DNA of 64,000 nucleotides from Arthrobacter sp. Soil762 (GCF_001428335.1 NZ_LMSG01000012.1:441136-505135); one strand, 5' to 3'; positions 24,894 through 34,008 are shown, counted from the stretch's first letter. Notes: generated by a model not told the origin, from the sequence alone. Program-made: numbers and translations.

Positions 24894-26330
24894 ATGGCCA
24901 TTTCCCTCGCCACCCTGCTCGGCGTGCACTCCCTCCACCTGTCCAATGCGGGCCTTGCCGAGACCACCTGGCACGAGGACATCAACTGGGTTGCCGTCAC
25001 GGAACTGGAGGACCCGCAGCGTTTCCTCAGCGGCGGCGAACTGGTGCTCACCACCGGCATGCGCCTGAAGTCCGCGCCCGAGCAGCGACGCTTCGTCCGG
25101 CAGGTCCAGCGCGCCGGAGCCGTGGGCATCGGGTTCGGGACAGGTCTGACGCACGACGCCGTCCCGCCGGCCCTGATTGCCGAGGCCAACCGCTGGGGGC
25201 TGCCGATCGTCCAGGTGCCTTACGAGACTCCGTTCATTGCCATCGGCAAGCTGGTGGCGGAAGCGCAGGCCGCTGATCATGTCGCCAAGCTGGAGCGCCT
25301 GATCGCGGGCCACCAGATCCTGGCCCGCGCCCTCCTCACCGGCGGTGGCCTCACCCAGCTCCTGAAGCATCTGGGCGGGATGCTGCGGACTGAGATTGCC
25401 CTCACCCAGTTCACCGCCCACCTGTACAACAGCGGCGCCGAGCTCCCCTCCGCCAACACGTGGGCGTCCTACCCCATCCCCACCGGCCGCCGCGATGCCT
25501 GCACGCTGTGGGTCCGCCAGCCGTTCGAGGATTCGGGCATCATCGGCTACGCCCAGAACCTGATCAGCGTGGAGCTGAACAACATGGTCAAGCAGCGCCA
25601 GGCCCAGCGCGCCCTGTGCGGCCAGGTGCTGGAGGACGTCATCCACGGGGCCCTGGAGACCAGCGAGGCCCAACGCCGGCTCGCCGGTGTGGGCCTTAAC
25701 AGCACACGCAAAAACGTGGTGCTGCTGGCGGTGTCCGCCGCCCATCACAAGGCCTTGGTGAGCACCTCGGTGCCGCAGCCGCTGGAGAACGCGGTGGCCG
25801 CCGTCGTCGGGAAGGACCTGGTGGTGGTGATAAACGACGACGGCGGCGCGGCACCTGCGCTGGCCAGGCGCCTCAGCGACCACCTGGCTGAGGCCGGGAT
25901 CCACGCCACGATCGGCATCGGCGGCGCGTACACCAAGCCGAACGGCCTGCGCTGGAGCTACTTCGAGGCCCGCGATGCGGCCAGCCATGGGCTGCCGGTG
26001 AACGAACCGGAACGGCTGAGCCTGACCTCCCTGCTGCTGGCCAGCGAAGACGTTCCCCTGGCCGACATGGCCCACGAGTCGCTGAACCCGCTGCGCGCGT
26101 TCGACGCCGCCCACGGTGCGGAACTGGTGACCACACTGGAAAGCTACCTGAACAACAACGGTTCCGTGGCTGCCGTCGCCGAAGCCCTGACCCTGCACCG
26201 GAACACCGTGCGGTACCGGCTGGCGCAAATCACCGAACTGACCGGCTACGATCCTTCGGTCACGGCGGACCGTGTGCAGCTGTGGCTGGCGCTCGCCGTG
26301 TCGCGGCTCGGAGCGCGGCAGGCCAGGTAG
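24894..26330 (+). CDS. PucR-family transcriptional regulator
   Basis: A 478-residue PucR/CdaR-type regulator. The N-terminal PucR domain spans about residues 5-120 ('VAVTELEDPQRFLSGGELVLTTG'), a GGDEF-like CdaR domain occupies the middle, and the C-terminal HTH_30 domain ends with 'YLNNNGSVAAVAEALTLHRNTVRYRLAQI'. It is divergent from the patD-gabT genes and is therefore likely to control polyamine/GABA catabolism, as related regulators do in actinobacteria. Its end lies only seven bases from the convergent CHAD gene. The effector is unknown. Confidence 0.88.
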   Translation: MAISLATLLGVHSLHLSNAGLAETTWHEDINWVAVTELEDPQRFLSGGELVLTTGMRLKSAPEQRRFVRQVQRAGAVGIGFGTGLTHDAVPPALIAEANRWGLPIVQVPYETPFIAIGKLVAEAQAADHVAKLERLIAGHQILARALLTGGGLTQLLKHLGGMLRTEIALTQFTAHLYNSGAELPSANTWASYPIPTGRRDACTLWVRQPFEDSGIIGYAQNLISVELNNMVKQRQAQRALCGQVLEDVIHGALETSEAQRRLAGVGLNSTRKNVVLLAVSAAHHKALVSTSVPQPLENAVAAVVGKDLVVVINDDGGAAPALARRLSDHLAEAGIHATIGIGGAYTKPNGLRWSYFEARDAASHGLPVNEPERLSLTSLLLASEDVPLADMAHESLNPLRAFDAAHGAELVTTLESYLNNNGSVAAVAEALTLHRNTVRYRLAQITELTGYDPSVTADRVQLWLALAVSRLGARQAR

Positions 26331-26337
26331 GCCCGCC

Positions 26338-27948
26338 CTAAATGACCTTCCCCCGGAGGACCTTGCGGGACTTCTTGCGTTCCTTCCAGTAGTCAACTTC
26401 GGCGTCGGCCGCGAGCTGGACCTGCCGGGTATGGAGCGTGACGTAGGCCGACGCGACGGCCTCGGGCACGTCCGGCGCCGCCGCCAGCTTGGCCAGCAGG
26501 TCCCGGGCCACCACGCTGTCGTGGAAATCGCCGAGGATCTGCTGCTGGCGGCGCGCGGCCGTGGCGATTTTCGTGGCGTGCTTGCCGTGGACCGGCTCCA
26601 CGGACTCCGCCACGTGCCGCAGCCGCTTGGCGTCCTTGCGCACCTGGTGCAGCGCCGTCTCGTGCTCGGCTCCCCTGTGTGTCCGCTTGGCTGTCCTGGC
26701 TGCGCGCTCCAGCCTCTTGGCTGCCTTGGCCACCAGCTTGACCGCCGCCTTGCGGGCCGGGGCAGCACCCTCCGGCCGCACCGGCGGATGGTCACGGAAA
26801 GCCTCCAGGTCATCCAGGAGCCGGAAATACCGTTCGGAAAGCAGCGCCTTCTGGAGTTTCCGGTAGGCGGTGTTCAATCTGTTGCCGAGTTCATCGTCCA
26901 GCCGGTCCTTCACCGCCGAGGCCAGCCCCGGGTGCAGTTCGGCCGTGTGCCCACGCAGGCGAGCCAGCATCACTTCGGCGTCGCGAGGTGTTCCCAACAC
27001 CCTGCCGAGCCACTTCAGCTCATCCCGGAGACGCCGTCCGGCCACGGCGCTGTAGAGCCGGCGGTACGCTGCGAGCGCGGAACGCGCCCGGCGGGTGGCC
27101 GACCGCAGGTCGTGCACAGCCTCGGGTTCCTCCAGGCGGACGCCGGGATCGTGCGCCAGGATCTCGCTGATCTGCTCAGCCAGGTAGGCGGTCAGGAGGT
27201 CCGACACAGGCCCCTTTTTGCCAGGACTTTTTGGGCCCGCAGCGGCACCGGACTCCCTGGCAGGCAGTGCCAGGACCTTTGCCAGCTTGGAGCCGTGCTT
27301 GGCCGGGAGCGCCCCGGCGGCCGCCAGGATTTCCTCAGCGGCCGGGAACAGTTCAGGACTCCCGTGCACCAGCTCGAGCTCCCATTCACGCCACTGCCGC
27401 GTCCGGGCCTCCCCCTCGGGCGCTGCGGCGTCACCCGCGCCGCCCGCAGCGCCGAGCAGCTCTGCGCTCACGCGGTCATCCGCCAGGTCCGCCAGATGGA
27501 CACCGTCCTCGCCATATAACGCATAGGTGGTCCGCTGGGTTTTCAGCCGGACCACCGGGGCGGCATCCTCGCCACGGAGGTAGGCCAGCACGTGCGCCAA
27601 CAGGCTGTCAGGAACGACGCCGGGCTGGCCCAGTGGGGCGTGCAACTCGCGGCGCCGCCGGGGTTCCGAGCCGGAGCCGCCGGCTGCGTCGCCAGACTCC
27701 TCGTCGAATCCGGGACCCTCCGCCGTCAGCTTCAGGTGCCAGCCGGCGTCGACTCCGCCGGTGCGGCGGCGAAGCGTGATGTCACGGGAGGCGAGCGTGT
27801 GACTTTGCGTGTCGAAGTACACCGCTTCCAGGGTGTCCACGTGCGGCTCCCCCACGCGGGTGACCCCGGGGATCTCAGCGAGCGCCGGCACCTCGGCGTC
27901 CGGACCAATGTCGTACTTCTTTTCGACCTCGATTGCCTGCGATGCCAT
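26338..27948 (-). CDS. CYTH-CHAD domain protein
   Basis: A 536-residue two-domain protein. The N-terminal CYTH domain begins with the ExExK motif ('IEVEKKYDI') and carries 'TLRRRTGGVDAGWHLKL', typical of triphosphate-binding tunnel folds. From about residue 250 the helical CHAD domain is rich in His, Arg and Lys ('EAVHDLRSATRRARSALAAYRRL', 'LHQVRKDAKRLRHVAES'), a surface known to bind polyphosphate. The ATG at 27948 has AAGGA upstream and begins right at the domain; an ATG at 27966 is in frame but less well placed. Probable role: polyphosphate or triphosphate metabolism. Confidence 0.9.
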   Translation of the reverse strand: MASQAIEVEKKYDIGPDAEVPALAEIPGVTRVGEPHVDTLEAVYFDTQSHTLASRDITLRRRTGGVDAGWHLKLTAEGPGFDEESGDAAGGSGSEPRRRRELHAPLGQPGVVPDSLLAHVLAYLRGEDAAPVVRLKTQRTTYALYGEDGVHLADLADDRVSAELLGAAGGAGDAAAPEGEARTRQWREWELELVHGSPELFPAAEEILAAAGALPAKHGSKLAKVLALPARESGAAAGPKSPGKKGPVSDLLTAYLAEQISEILAHDPGVRLEEPEAVHDLRSATRRARSALAAYRRLYSAVAGRRLRDELKWLGRVLGTPRDAEVMLARLRGHTAELHPGLASAVKDRLDDELGNRLNTAYRKLQKALLSERYFRLLDDLEAFRDHPPVRPEGAAPARKAAVKLVAKAAKRLERAARTAKRTHRGAEHETALHQVRKDAKRLRHVAESVEPVHGKHATKIATAARRQQQILGDFHDSVVARDLLAKLAAAPDVPEAVASAYVTLHTRQVQLAADAEVDYWKERKKSRKVLRGKVI

Positions 27949-28080
27949 GACCGGCCGTCCTTCCAAGTTGATGGGCGCCAGATCCAGCGGGACGAGGTCT
28001 TACGAGCCCGTGACTGAAATCCTGTGGCCCGAGTCTATGCCCGCAACATTAACGGCCACGAGAGGTTCACCACAGAACCC

Positions 28081-28108
28081 TAGACATCAAACGTCAAACG
28101 TCTAACCT
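28081..28108 (+). promoter_or_regulatory. promoter/operator of the MFS-gntR pair
   Basis: TAGACA (28081-28086) and TAACCT (28103-28108) form a promoter with a 16-base spacer, and the -10 ends six bases before the ATG at 28115. The spacer holds two tandem CAAACGT heptamers (28088-28101) inside a TAGAC...GTCTA inverted repeat, a likely operator for the downstream GntR-type regulator. Confidence 0.5.
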
Positions 28109-28114
28109 TAAGAC

Positions 28115-29338
28115 ATGACTGTTGCCCCTTCAGATGCCCCGACGCGGTCCGACGCGCCGCCCAAACCGCGCTCCGCCGTCGTCTTCGGAGTCATTGCGCT
28201 GGTGCTGATTGGGCTGAACCTGCGGGCGGGGATCGCGGGCGCGTCTGCCCTCCTCCATGATTTTCAGCAGGTCCTGGGCTACGGACCGCTGGTGGCGGCG
28301 ATCATTCCGTCCATCCCGACGCTCTGTTTTGCGGTGGCGGGCGCAGCGACGTCGTGGCTGACCGGACGGCTCGGCGTCGAGAAGGCCATCCTGCTGGCGC
28401 TTGGATTCCTGGCCGGCGGGCTGCTGCTCCGCGGGATCCCTGCAACGGGCATGCTGGTGGCGGGCACCGTGGTGGGGATGTCCGGCCTGGCGGTCTGCAA
28501 CGTGGCCATGCCGTCATTCATCCGCGAGCATTTTGCCCACCGGACGTCGGCGATGACGGCGCTGTACACCGTCACCATGACCACCGGCGCCACCGTCACC
28601 GCGGTCGCCGTGGTCCCGCTGGCCCTGACGCTCGGCTCGCCGTCCGCCGCGGTGGGCGCGATCGGATTCCTGGCGGTTGCTGCCTTCCTGGGATTCCTGC
28701 CCGTCGTGCTGCATGCGCACCGCACCAGCGTCCGGAGCACGGCACCCCGCATCTCCCCGTGGCCCCTGCTGCGTACCCGGAAGGGCCAGCTGCTTACCGC
28801 CATTTTTGCCCTCCAGGCGCTGCTCGCCTACTCACTGATCAGCTGGTTCCCGTCCATGCTGATCAGCATGGGCCTCAGCCCAGCGGACAGCGGCCTGATG
28901 TACGGGCTGATGCAGCTGGTCTCCGTGCCTGCCGGCATGGTGCTGCTCGCCATCGGCTCGCGGCCCCGGAGGCTCCGGCCGGCGCTGTATCTGGTCAGCA
29001 TCACCATGGTGGCCGGCCTGGCGTCACTGCTGGTGGTGCCGGTGGGCCTGGCCATCGTTCCAACCGTCCTGCTCGGCTTCGGCCTGGGCATTTTCCCGCT
29101 GGTGATGGTGATGATCAGCCGGAGCGGGACAAGCATCGCCGAGACCACAGCCCTGTCCACCCTGGCGCAGTCCACCGGCTACTTGCTGGCCACGGCGGGC
29201 CCGTTCGGCGCCGGCCTGCTGTTCAGCGGCACCGGCGGCTGGTCGCTTCCCGTGGCACTCCTGCTGGGCCTTGCCGTAGCCCAAGTGATGGTGGCCCACC
29301 TGATCTCACGTGCCCCCTTGTCCGGCCTGAAGAAGTAG
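28115..29338 (+). CDS. MFS transporter, CynX/NimT type
   Basis: A 407-residue MFS permease with about twelve helices. 'LVLIGLNLRAGIAGASALLHDFQQ' and 'GLAVCNVAMPSFIREHFAHRTSAMTALYTVTMTTG' are characteristic of the CynX/NimT (cyanate/2-nitroimidazole) subgroup. The true substrates of most members are unknown. The start codon lies six bases after a -10 box, so the mRNA appears leaderless. The stop is seven bases before the GntR gene start, so transporter and regulator are co-transcribed, which suggests the regulator senses the transported compound. Confidence 0.88.
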   Translation: MTVAPSDAPTRSDAPPKPRSAVVFGVIALVLIGLNLRAGIAGASALLHDFQQVLGYGPLVAAIIPSIPTLCFAVAGAATSWLTGRLGVEKAILLALGFLAGGLLLRGIPATGMLVAGTVVGMSGLAVCNVAMPSFIREHFAHRTSAMTALYTVTMTTGATVTAVAVVPLALTLGSPSAAVGAIGFLAVAAFLGFLPVVLHAHRTSVRSTAPRISPWPLLRTRKGQLLTAIFALQALLAYSLISWFPSMLISMGLSPADSGLMYGLMQLVSVPAGMVLLAIGSRPRRLRPALYLVSITMVAGLASLLVVPVGLAIVPTVLLGFGLGIFPLVMVMISRSGTSIAETTALSTLAQSTGYLLATAGPFGAGLLFSGTGGWSLPVALLLGLAVAQVMVAHLISRAPLSGLKK

Positions 29339-29344
29339 GACGCC

Positions 29345-30025
29345 ATGACCCTGAGCACCTCGCACCGCCAGCCCCTCGCCGACGAGGTCACCGCCAAACT
29401 CCGGCAGATGATCCACTCCGGCGAGTGGCCCCTTGACCAGCGCATCCCCGCCGAGCCGGAACTGATGCAGGGCCTGGGCGTCTCGCGCGGCACTTTGCGC
29501 GAGGCCATCAGGGCCCTGGCCCACAGCGGGATGCTGGAGGTCCGCCGGGGCGACGGCACCTACGTCCGCGCCACCAGCGAGATGTCCGGCGCCGCCCGGC
29601 GCATGTACCAGGACCACTCGGACGAACACATCCTCGAGGTCCGGCTGGGACTGGACACCCAGGCCGCGCGCCTGGCTGCCCGGAACGCAACGGCCGACGA
29701 CGTCGCCGCCTTGCGTGCCGTGCTCGCCACCCGGGAAGTCGCGTGGAACGCCGCGGACTTCGAGGGTTGGGCCCGCGCGGACTGGGACTTCCACGCGCGT
29801 GTGGCCCAGGCCACCGGGAACCCGCTGCTGCACGAGCTCTACGTCAGTTTCGGCGACGTGTTCCACCAGGACCTGCTCAAACAGCAACGCAAGGGCCGGC
29901 TGGACGGCCTCACGTACGAGGGCCACGGCGCCCTGGTGGACGCGATCGAGGCCCACGACGCCGACGCCGCGGTGGCCAGCGTCAACCAGAACCTGAACAC
30001 GTGCGCGGAGTGGCTGCGGGCGTAG
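29345..30025 (+). CDS. GntR/FadR-family transcriptional regulator
   Basis: A 226-residue regulator. The N-terminal winged helix is clear ('QRIPAEPELMQGLGVSRGTLREAIRALAHSGMLEVRRGDGTYV'), followed by the all-helical FCD ligand domain with probable metal-binding Asp and His residues ('ADWDFHARVAQATGNPLLHELY', 'GHGALVDAIEAHDADAA'). AGGA lies five bases before the ATG. It follows the CynX-type transporter by six bases and most likely regulates that operon through the palindromic/heptamer site at 28081-28104. Confidence 0.9.
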   Translation: MTLSTSHRQPLADEVTAKLRQMIHSGEWPLDQRIPAEPELMQGLGVSRGTLREAIRALAHSGMLEVRRGDGTYVRATSEMSGAARRMYQDHSDEHILEVRLGLDTQAARLAARNATADDVAALRAVLATREVAWNAADFEGWARADWDFHARVAQATGNPLLHELYVSFGDVFHQDLLKQQRKGRLDGLTYEGHGALVDAIEAHDADAAVASVNQNLNTCAEWLRA

Positions 30026-30037
30026 GTTCTGGCCGTC

Positions 30038-30114
30038 GACGCGCAAAGCCATTTTCGAGGCGCAAAGTGGCTGGCGCACGTGGAATATCGAGTGCGCCAG
30101 CTCTTCTGCGCGTC
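30038..30114. repeat. nested inverted repeat after the gntR gene
   Basis: An inner palindrome, CTGGCGCAC-N12-GTGCGCCAG (30071-30100), is framed by GACGCGCA (30038) and TGCGCGTC (30107). It is noncoding and separate from the terminator that follows. Function unknown. Confidence 0.6.
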
Positions 30115-30142
30115 GCAAGCACAGTTCCGCGTCGCAACAACA

Positions 30143-30190
30143 GCGCCCGACGACGGTCCGGCACCTGGGTGCCGAACCGCCGTCGGGCGT
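30143..30190. terminator. terminator between the gntR gene and a membrane-protein gene
   Basis: GCGCCCGACG...CGTCGGGCGT forms a long stem with a further CCGGCAC/GTGCCG stem inside. It separates two convergent genes and probably serves both. There is no strong T-run. Confidence 0.65.
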
Positions 30191-30218
30191 TACCGCGTCT
30201 TAGTACTGCTGCTACCGC

Positions 30219-30755
30219 TTAGGGGCGGAGGCCTTGGAACACGTTCTTGGGCCGCTGCATTTCGCCATGCTTGGCGCCAAGGATAATCACGGCCGCGGCG
30301 AAGGCGGGAATGGCCCATTGCAGCAACTTGAGCTGCTCCTGCGCTGACTTCAACTTGTCCGAGGCTCCCGGCCTGGGTTCGGTGGCGCCCTGGCTGCCCT
30401 GGTCCGCGAGCTTCTCCACCTTCTTGCCAAGGATGCCGGCGTAGAGCGTCACGGCGGCACCGGCAACCGTCACCGCCGTCTTGATGGCGGTGTCGCGCGC
30501 CACTCCGTCCTGCTTGGCGATGCGTCCCTTGTTCTCCCAGGCGATGGCGAGGTCAGCCACCAGGTGGGAGGCGAATGCCGCCGTCTGGATCGGAGCCCAC
30601 TTCATCCAGCCTGCGCTCGAAAGACGGGTGCGTTCCGTCGGATCCTTGGCCTCCGCCGTCGCCCCGTTCAGACCGATGGCTCCCATCAGCGCGCCGCCGA
30701 ACCATGCCGCAGCGCTCAGATCGTGAATGGACCGGGCAAAAAGATTTCCTGCCAT
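30219..30755 (-). CDS. small membrane protein of unknown function
   Basis: A 178-residue protein that I do not assign to a named family. The start at 30755 has TAGGAAG seven bases upstream; in-frame codons further upstream look non-coding. Hydrophobic segments lie near residues 14-30 ('AAAWFGGALMGAIGL'), 55-70, 95-115 ('AVTVAGAAVTLYAGILG') and 145-162 ('WAIPAFAAAVIILGA'), so it probably crosses the membrane two to four times. A charged loop, 'KVEKLADQGSQGATEPRPG', precedes the last segment. Neighbours give no functional hint. Confidence 0.75.
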   Translation of the reverse strand: MAGNLFARSIHDLSAAAWFGGALMGAIGLNGATAEAKDPTERTRLSSAGWMKWAPIQTAAFASHLVADLAIAWENKGRIAKQDGVARDTAIKTAVTVAGAAVTLYAGILGKKVEKLADQGSQGATEPRPGASDKLKSAQEQLKLLQWAIPAFAAAVIILGAKHGEMQRPKNVFQGLRP

Positions 30756-30983
30756 GTTGTGGCTTCCTAACGTCGAACTTGCTTCCGAGATGCCGCTGGT
30801 GCGGTCTGTACTGTCCTTTGTCCCATCGAAGTCATGGTCGTGCCATCGTAAGCACACTTAGTAATATTGCGAAAGCCCGACTTTCAGCTGGGCTGCGCGT
30901 AATATCGTCGCCATGCGTGACGCACATGACCTGGCCGCGGGTGCAGGCACCTTGCGCGCCAGGAAGCCCGCGAACGGCTAACC

Positions 30984-31666
30984 ATGGCAGACGGGGAATC
31001 GGCCATCGGCGAGGCGGCGGATGTCGTCGAGGAGGCGTCGGACACCAAGGCGCTGGATGTTGTGGCGCGTTCGGGTTTTGCCGTGATAGCACTTCTGCAC
31101 ATCAGCAGCTGAGTGAAGCCACCCTGCGCGCCCGGCACCTGCCCAGTGCGAAGCGCTGGGGAAAACTGATCTCGTCAGGATGCCTGACCGTTGCCTACGG
31201 AAGCGTGGGGCTCAGCTTCACAGGATTCGCCGTGGGAATTCGCGCGGACTCCGGAGACACCACCCGGGATGTCAGCACCGCCCTCCTGGACACACCGTTC
31301 GGGCTGCCCGTGCTGGTGGCGATGGGCCTGACCACGATGGGCGTGGGTGTCTAATTTGTGGCCAAGGGTGTCCGTCGGGGGTTCAAGGAGGAACCCTTCC
31401 GGTTCGAGGGCACCCGCCGCGGCAGGCTCATCGACTCCCTCGGCGTCACTGGGCACATGGCTAAAGGAATCGCCCTGAAGCTGGCCGGACTGCTGTTTGA
31501 TATCGCCGCAGGGAAGCAGAGTCCCGAGGAATCCACCGGCCTGGACGGCAGCCTGAAGGCGCTCCGCGACCATGCGTTCGGCCCGCACCTGCTCGTCGCC
31601 ATCGGGGCGGGCTTCATCTGCTACGGCCTGTTCGCGCTGGTCCGGGCCCGGTTTGGCAGGATGTAA
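30984..31666 (+). pseudogene. decayed DUF1206 membrane-protein gene
   Basis: The pieces of one DUF1206 gene are visible but broken. The first 42 codons (30984-31112) read 'ADVVEEASDTKALDVVARSG', the normal start of the family, then stop. From about 31107 the later part continues in another frame ('KRWGKLISSGCLTVAYGSVG'), so roughly 50 codons covering the end of repeat one and start of repeat two are missing. At 31352-31354 a TAA interrupts that frame, exactly where a tyrosine is usual before 'FVAKGVRRGFKEEPF'. The remaining C-terminal part ends normally at 31666 ('YGLFALVRARFGRM'). An internal deletion, a frame change and a nonsense codon make a functional product very unlikely. Confidence 0.82.
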
Positions 31667-31758
31667 CCACCAAGGAAAAAGAAAGCCATGTCAACCGTGA
31701 GCCAACAGTTCAACTCCCCGGCCGAGGGCGTCTGGAACGCGTGATTGCCGGCGGGTGC

Positions 31759-32940
31759 CTAGCGGAACGCTGACACCCCAGTGATGTGGTTTCCAAGAAT
31801 AAGGGTGTGCACTTCGTCTGTTCCCTCGTAGGTGCGGACAGATTCGAGATTGTTGGCATGCCGCAGCGGTGAATAGTCCAGGGTGATGCCGTTGCCTCCG
31901 AGAATGGTCCGCGCCTCCCGGCAGATGGCAATGGCTTCGCGCACGTTGTTCAGCTTGCCTACGGAGACCTGGACCGGCTCCAGCGCTCCCGCATCCTTCA
32001 GCCGGCCGGTGTGAATGGCCAGCAGCGTGCCCTTCTGGATTTCCAACAGCATGTTGACCAGCTTCTCCTGCGTAAGTTGGTAGCCGGCCAGCGGCTTGCC
32101 GAACTGCATTCGCTCCTGCGAGTAGCCCAAGGCGACTTCGTAGGCATCGCGGGCAGCACCCATGGCGCCCCAGATGATTCCGTAGCGCGCCTCGTTGAGG
32201 CAGGAAAAAGGCCCCCTGAGTCCCTGGGCTCCCGGCAGTATTGCCGTTCCCGGCAACCGCACGTCTTCGAGGGTGATGTCGCATTGGATCGAGGCCCGCA
32301 TGGAGAGCTTCGATCCAATGGGGGTGGCGGTAAACCCGGCGGTGTCCGTGGGTACGATGAACCCGCGGATCCCGTCGTCGGTATTAGCCCAGATGACGGC
32401 AACCTGAGCCACGGATGCGAGGCCAATCCAGCGCTTTGCACCGTTGATGATCCATCCGCCATGGCCGTCCGGCCGGGCCACGGTGGCCATGCTGGCAGGA
32501 TCCGAACCCGCGGTGGGTTCGGTAAGTCCGAAGCAGCCGATCACTTCACCGCGCGCCATCGGCGGCAGGTGCTCGTTCTTCTGCTCCTCGGATCCCCACT
32601 TATGGATGGCGGTCATGGCCAGGGATCCCTGGACGCTGACGAAGGTTCGCAGGCCGGAATCGCCGGCCTCCAGCTCCATCGCGGCGAGGCCGTATTCGAC
32701 GGCGGTCCGGCCGGGACATCCGTACCCTTCCAGATGCATGCCCAGGACGCCCAGCTCTCCCAGCTCAGGTACTAGGTCCAGCGGAAAATGGGCGTCTTCG
32801 TACCAGGCGTTGATGTTGGGCCGAATGCGCTCTGCCACAAAATCGCGGACTTCTCTGCGCAGTGCCAGCTCGTCAGTGGTCAGCAAACTGTCCAGGTTGA
32901 GGACGTCATCGTTCAGCGTTACGGTCGCAGCTGTGGTCAC
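31759..32940 (-). CDS. gcdH: glutaryl-CoA dehydrogenase
   Basis: A 393-residue acyl-CoA dehydrogenase. Flavin contacts are seen in 'GCFGLTEPTAGSDPASM' and 'GAKRWIGLASVAQVAV'; the catalytic base Glu lies in 'VRTYEGTDEVHTLILG'. 'DSGLRTFVSVQGSLAM' aligns with the human GCDH segment containing Arg94, which holds the glutaryl carboxylate; the arginine is conserved here. It therefore should oxidise and decarboxylate glutaryl-CoA to crotonyl-CoA. The GTG at 32940 has AGGAG seven bases upstream. It lies downstream of a LysR gene and faces away from the CoA-transferase operon that starts at 34150. Confidence 0.9.
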   Translation of the reverse strand: MTTAATVTLNDDVLNLDSLLTTDELALRREVRDFVAERIRPNINAWYEDAHFPLDLVPELGELGVLGMHLEGYGCPGRTAVEYGLAAMELEAGDSGLRTFVSVQGSLAMTAIHKWGSEEQKNEHLPPMARGEVIGCFGLTEPTAGSDPASMATVARPDGHGGWIINGAKRWIGLASVAQVAVIWANTDDGIRGFIVPTDTAGFTATPIGSKLSMRASIQCDITLEDVRLPGTAILPGAQGLRGPFSCLNEARYGIIWGAMGAARDAYEVALGYSQERMQFGKPLAGYQLTQEKLVNMLLEIQKGTLLAIHTGRLKDAGALEPVQVSVGKLNNVREAIAICREARTILGGNGITLDYSPLRHANNLESVRTYEGTDEVHTLILGNHITGVSAFR

Positions 32941-33063
32941 AGAATTCTCCTGGGGTGGGGCGGCAACCCGGTCGACTCCGGGTAGCCAGCGAGTGCTCAC
33001 CACTGTGCCAGCCGAATTACTGCAGATCCAATACTTAATGGGACATCGACTGATACCGCGAAG

Positions 33064-34008
33064 TCATGAATCGGGTGACGCCCCGGGTGTCGGCAGCACT
33101 TCTTCCGAGAGCCTGAGCACTTCGCGCAGCGCGGGGCTGTTATTGTCTTTGCGCCAGGCCAGCCTCAGCTGGATGGGTTCTACGGGGTCGTCCAGCGGCA
33201 GGAACACCACCCCTGGGTATTGGAAATTATCCGGAACCGAGGAAACTGTCAGCGCCACTCCGATTTCTGCGGCCACAAGTGCCATCAGCGTCTGGGAATC
33301 CGGTGCCATATGCACTATTGCCGGAGCGTAGCCGGCGCCATTGGCCAGGAGGTGGAGAAAGTCGTGCAGGATGGCTCCCGGGTGCTGGGGCAGCGTGACA
33401 AAGGGCTGTCCCTCCAGGTCAGACATCAGCAGCGAAGTACGGTGGCTCAGCGGGTGCCCCTCATGCAGGGCAATGACCAGCCGTTCGTTGGCCACGATCC
33501 GTGATTCTAGGGCTGCCGGAATGAAGTTCCACCGGCCGAGTCCAACTTCCATGGCGCCGCTGATCACCTTGTCCATGGCCGGCAACGCGAAATTTGAACT
33601 GTAGAGCTGAAACTCGATGCCGGGATGGGTCTCCCGGACGAGCTTGGCGAGTTTGCCAATCAAAACGTGCGATGAAACTCCTGCGAACGCCACCCGCACG
33701 CGTCCCGTTTCACCCTTGCCCACCGATGCCACCGCAACGGCGGATCTCCGGCAGGCATCCAGGATGTCCCGGGCGGGTGCCAGCAGGGCCTCGCCTGCCG
33801 CCGTCAGATGGACGGTCCGGGTGCTGCGGATAAAAAGCGGGGCCTTAAGCTCGTGCTCCAGCCGCTGGATCGCGCGACTCAGGGGCGGCTGCGCCATGTG
33901 CAGTTTCGCTGCGGCTCTGCCAAAGTGCAGCTCTTCGGCGACGGCAAGGAAGGCCCGGATTTGGTGCAATTCCACTGCCTGGCTAGCTCCGGGCCCGGCA
34001 AACGACAT
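33064..34008 (-). CDS. LysR-family transcriptional regulator
   Basis: A 314-residue LysR-type regulator. The N-terminal helix-turn-helix is standard ('LHQIRAFLAVAEELHFGRAAAKLHMAQPPLSRAIQRLEHEL'), and the rest is the periplasmic-binding-like effector domain. The ATG at 34008 gives an eleven-residue lead before the helix-turn-helix; a GTG at 33975 is the alternative start. It is divergent from the CoA-transferase operon and upstream of gcdH, the usual position for a LysR activator of both units. The effector is probably the dicarboxylate or its CoA ester; this is inferred from position. Confidence 0.9.
   Translation of the reverse strand: MSFAGPGASQAVELHQIRAFLAVAEELHFGRAAAKLHMAQPPLSRAIQRLEHELKAPLFIRSTRTVHLTAAGEALLAPARDILDACRRSAVAVASVGKGETGRVRVAFAGVSSHVLIGKLAKLVRETHPGIEFQLYSSNFALPAMDKVISGAMEVGLGRWNFIPAALESRIVANERLVIALHEGHPLSHRTSLLMSDLEGQPFVTLPQHPGAILHDFLHLLANGAGYAPAIVHMAPDSQTLMALVAAEIGVALTVSSVPDNFQYPGVVFLPLDDPVEPIQLRLAWRKDNNSPALREVLRLSEEVLPTPGASPDS

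Noticed and set aside
24639..26813. A 724-codon open frame on the minus strand
   Set aside because: Antisense to the PucR-type regulator, with low-complexity Arg/Ser/Pro composition at its start; no domain is visible.
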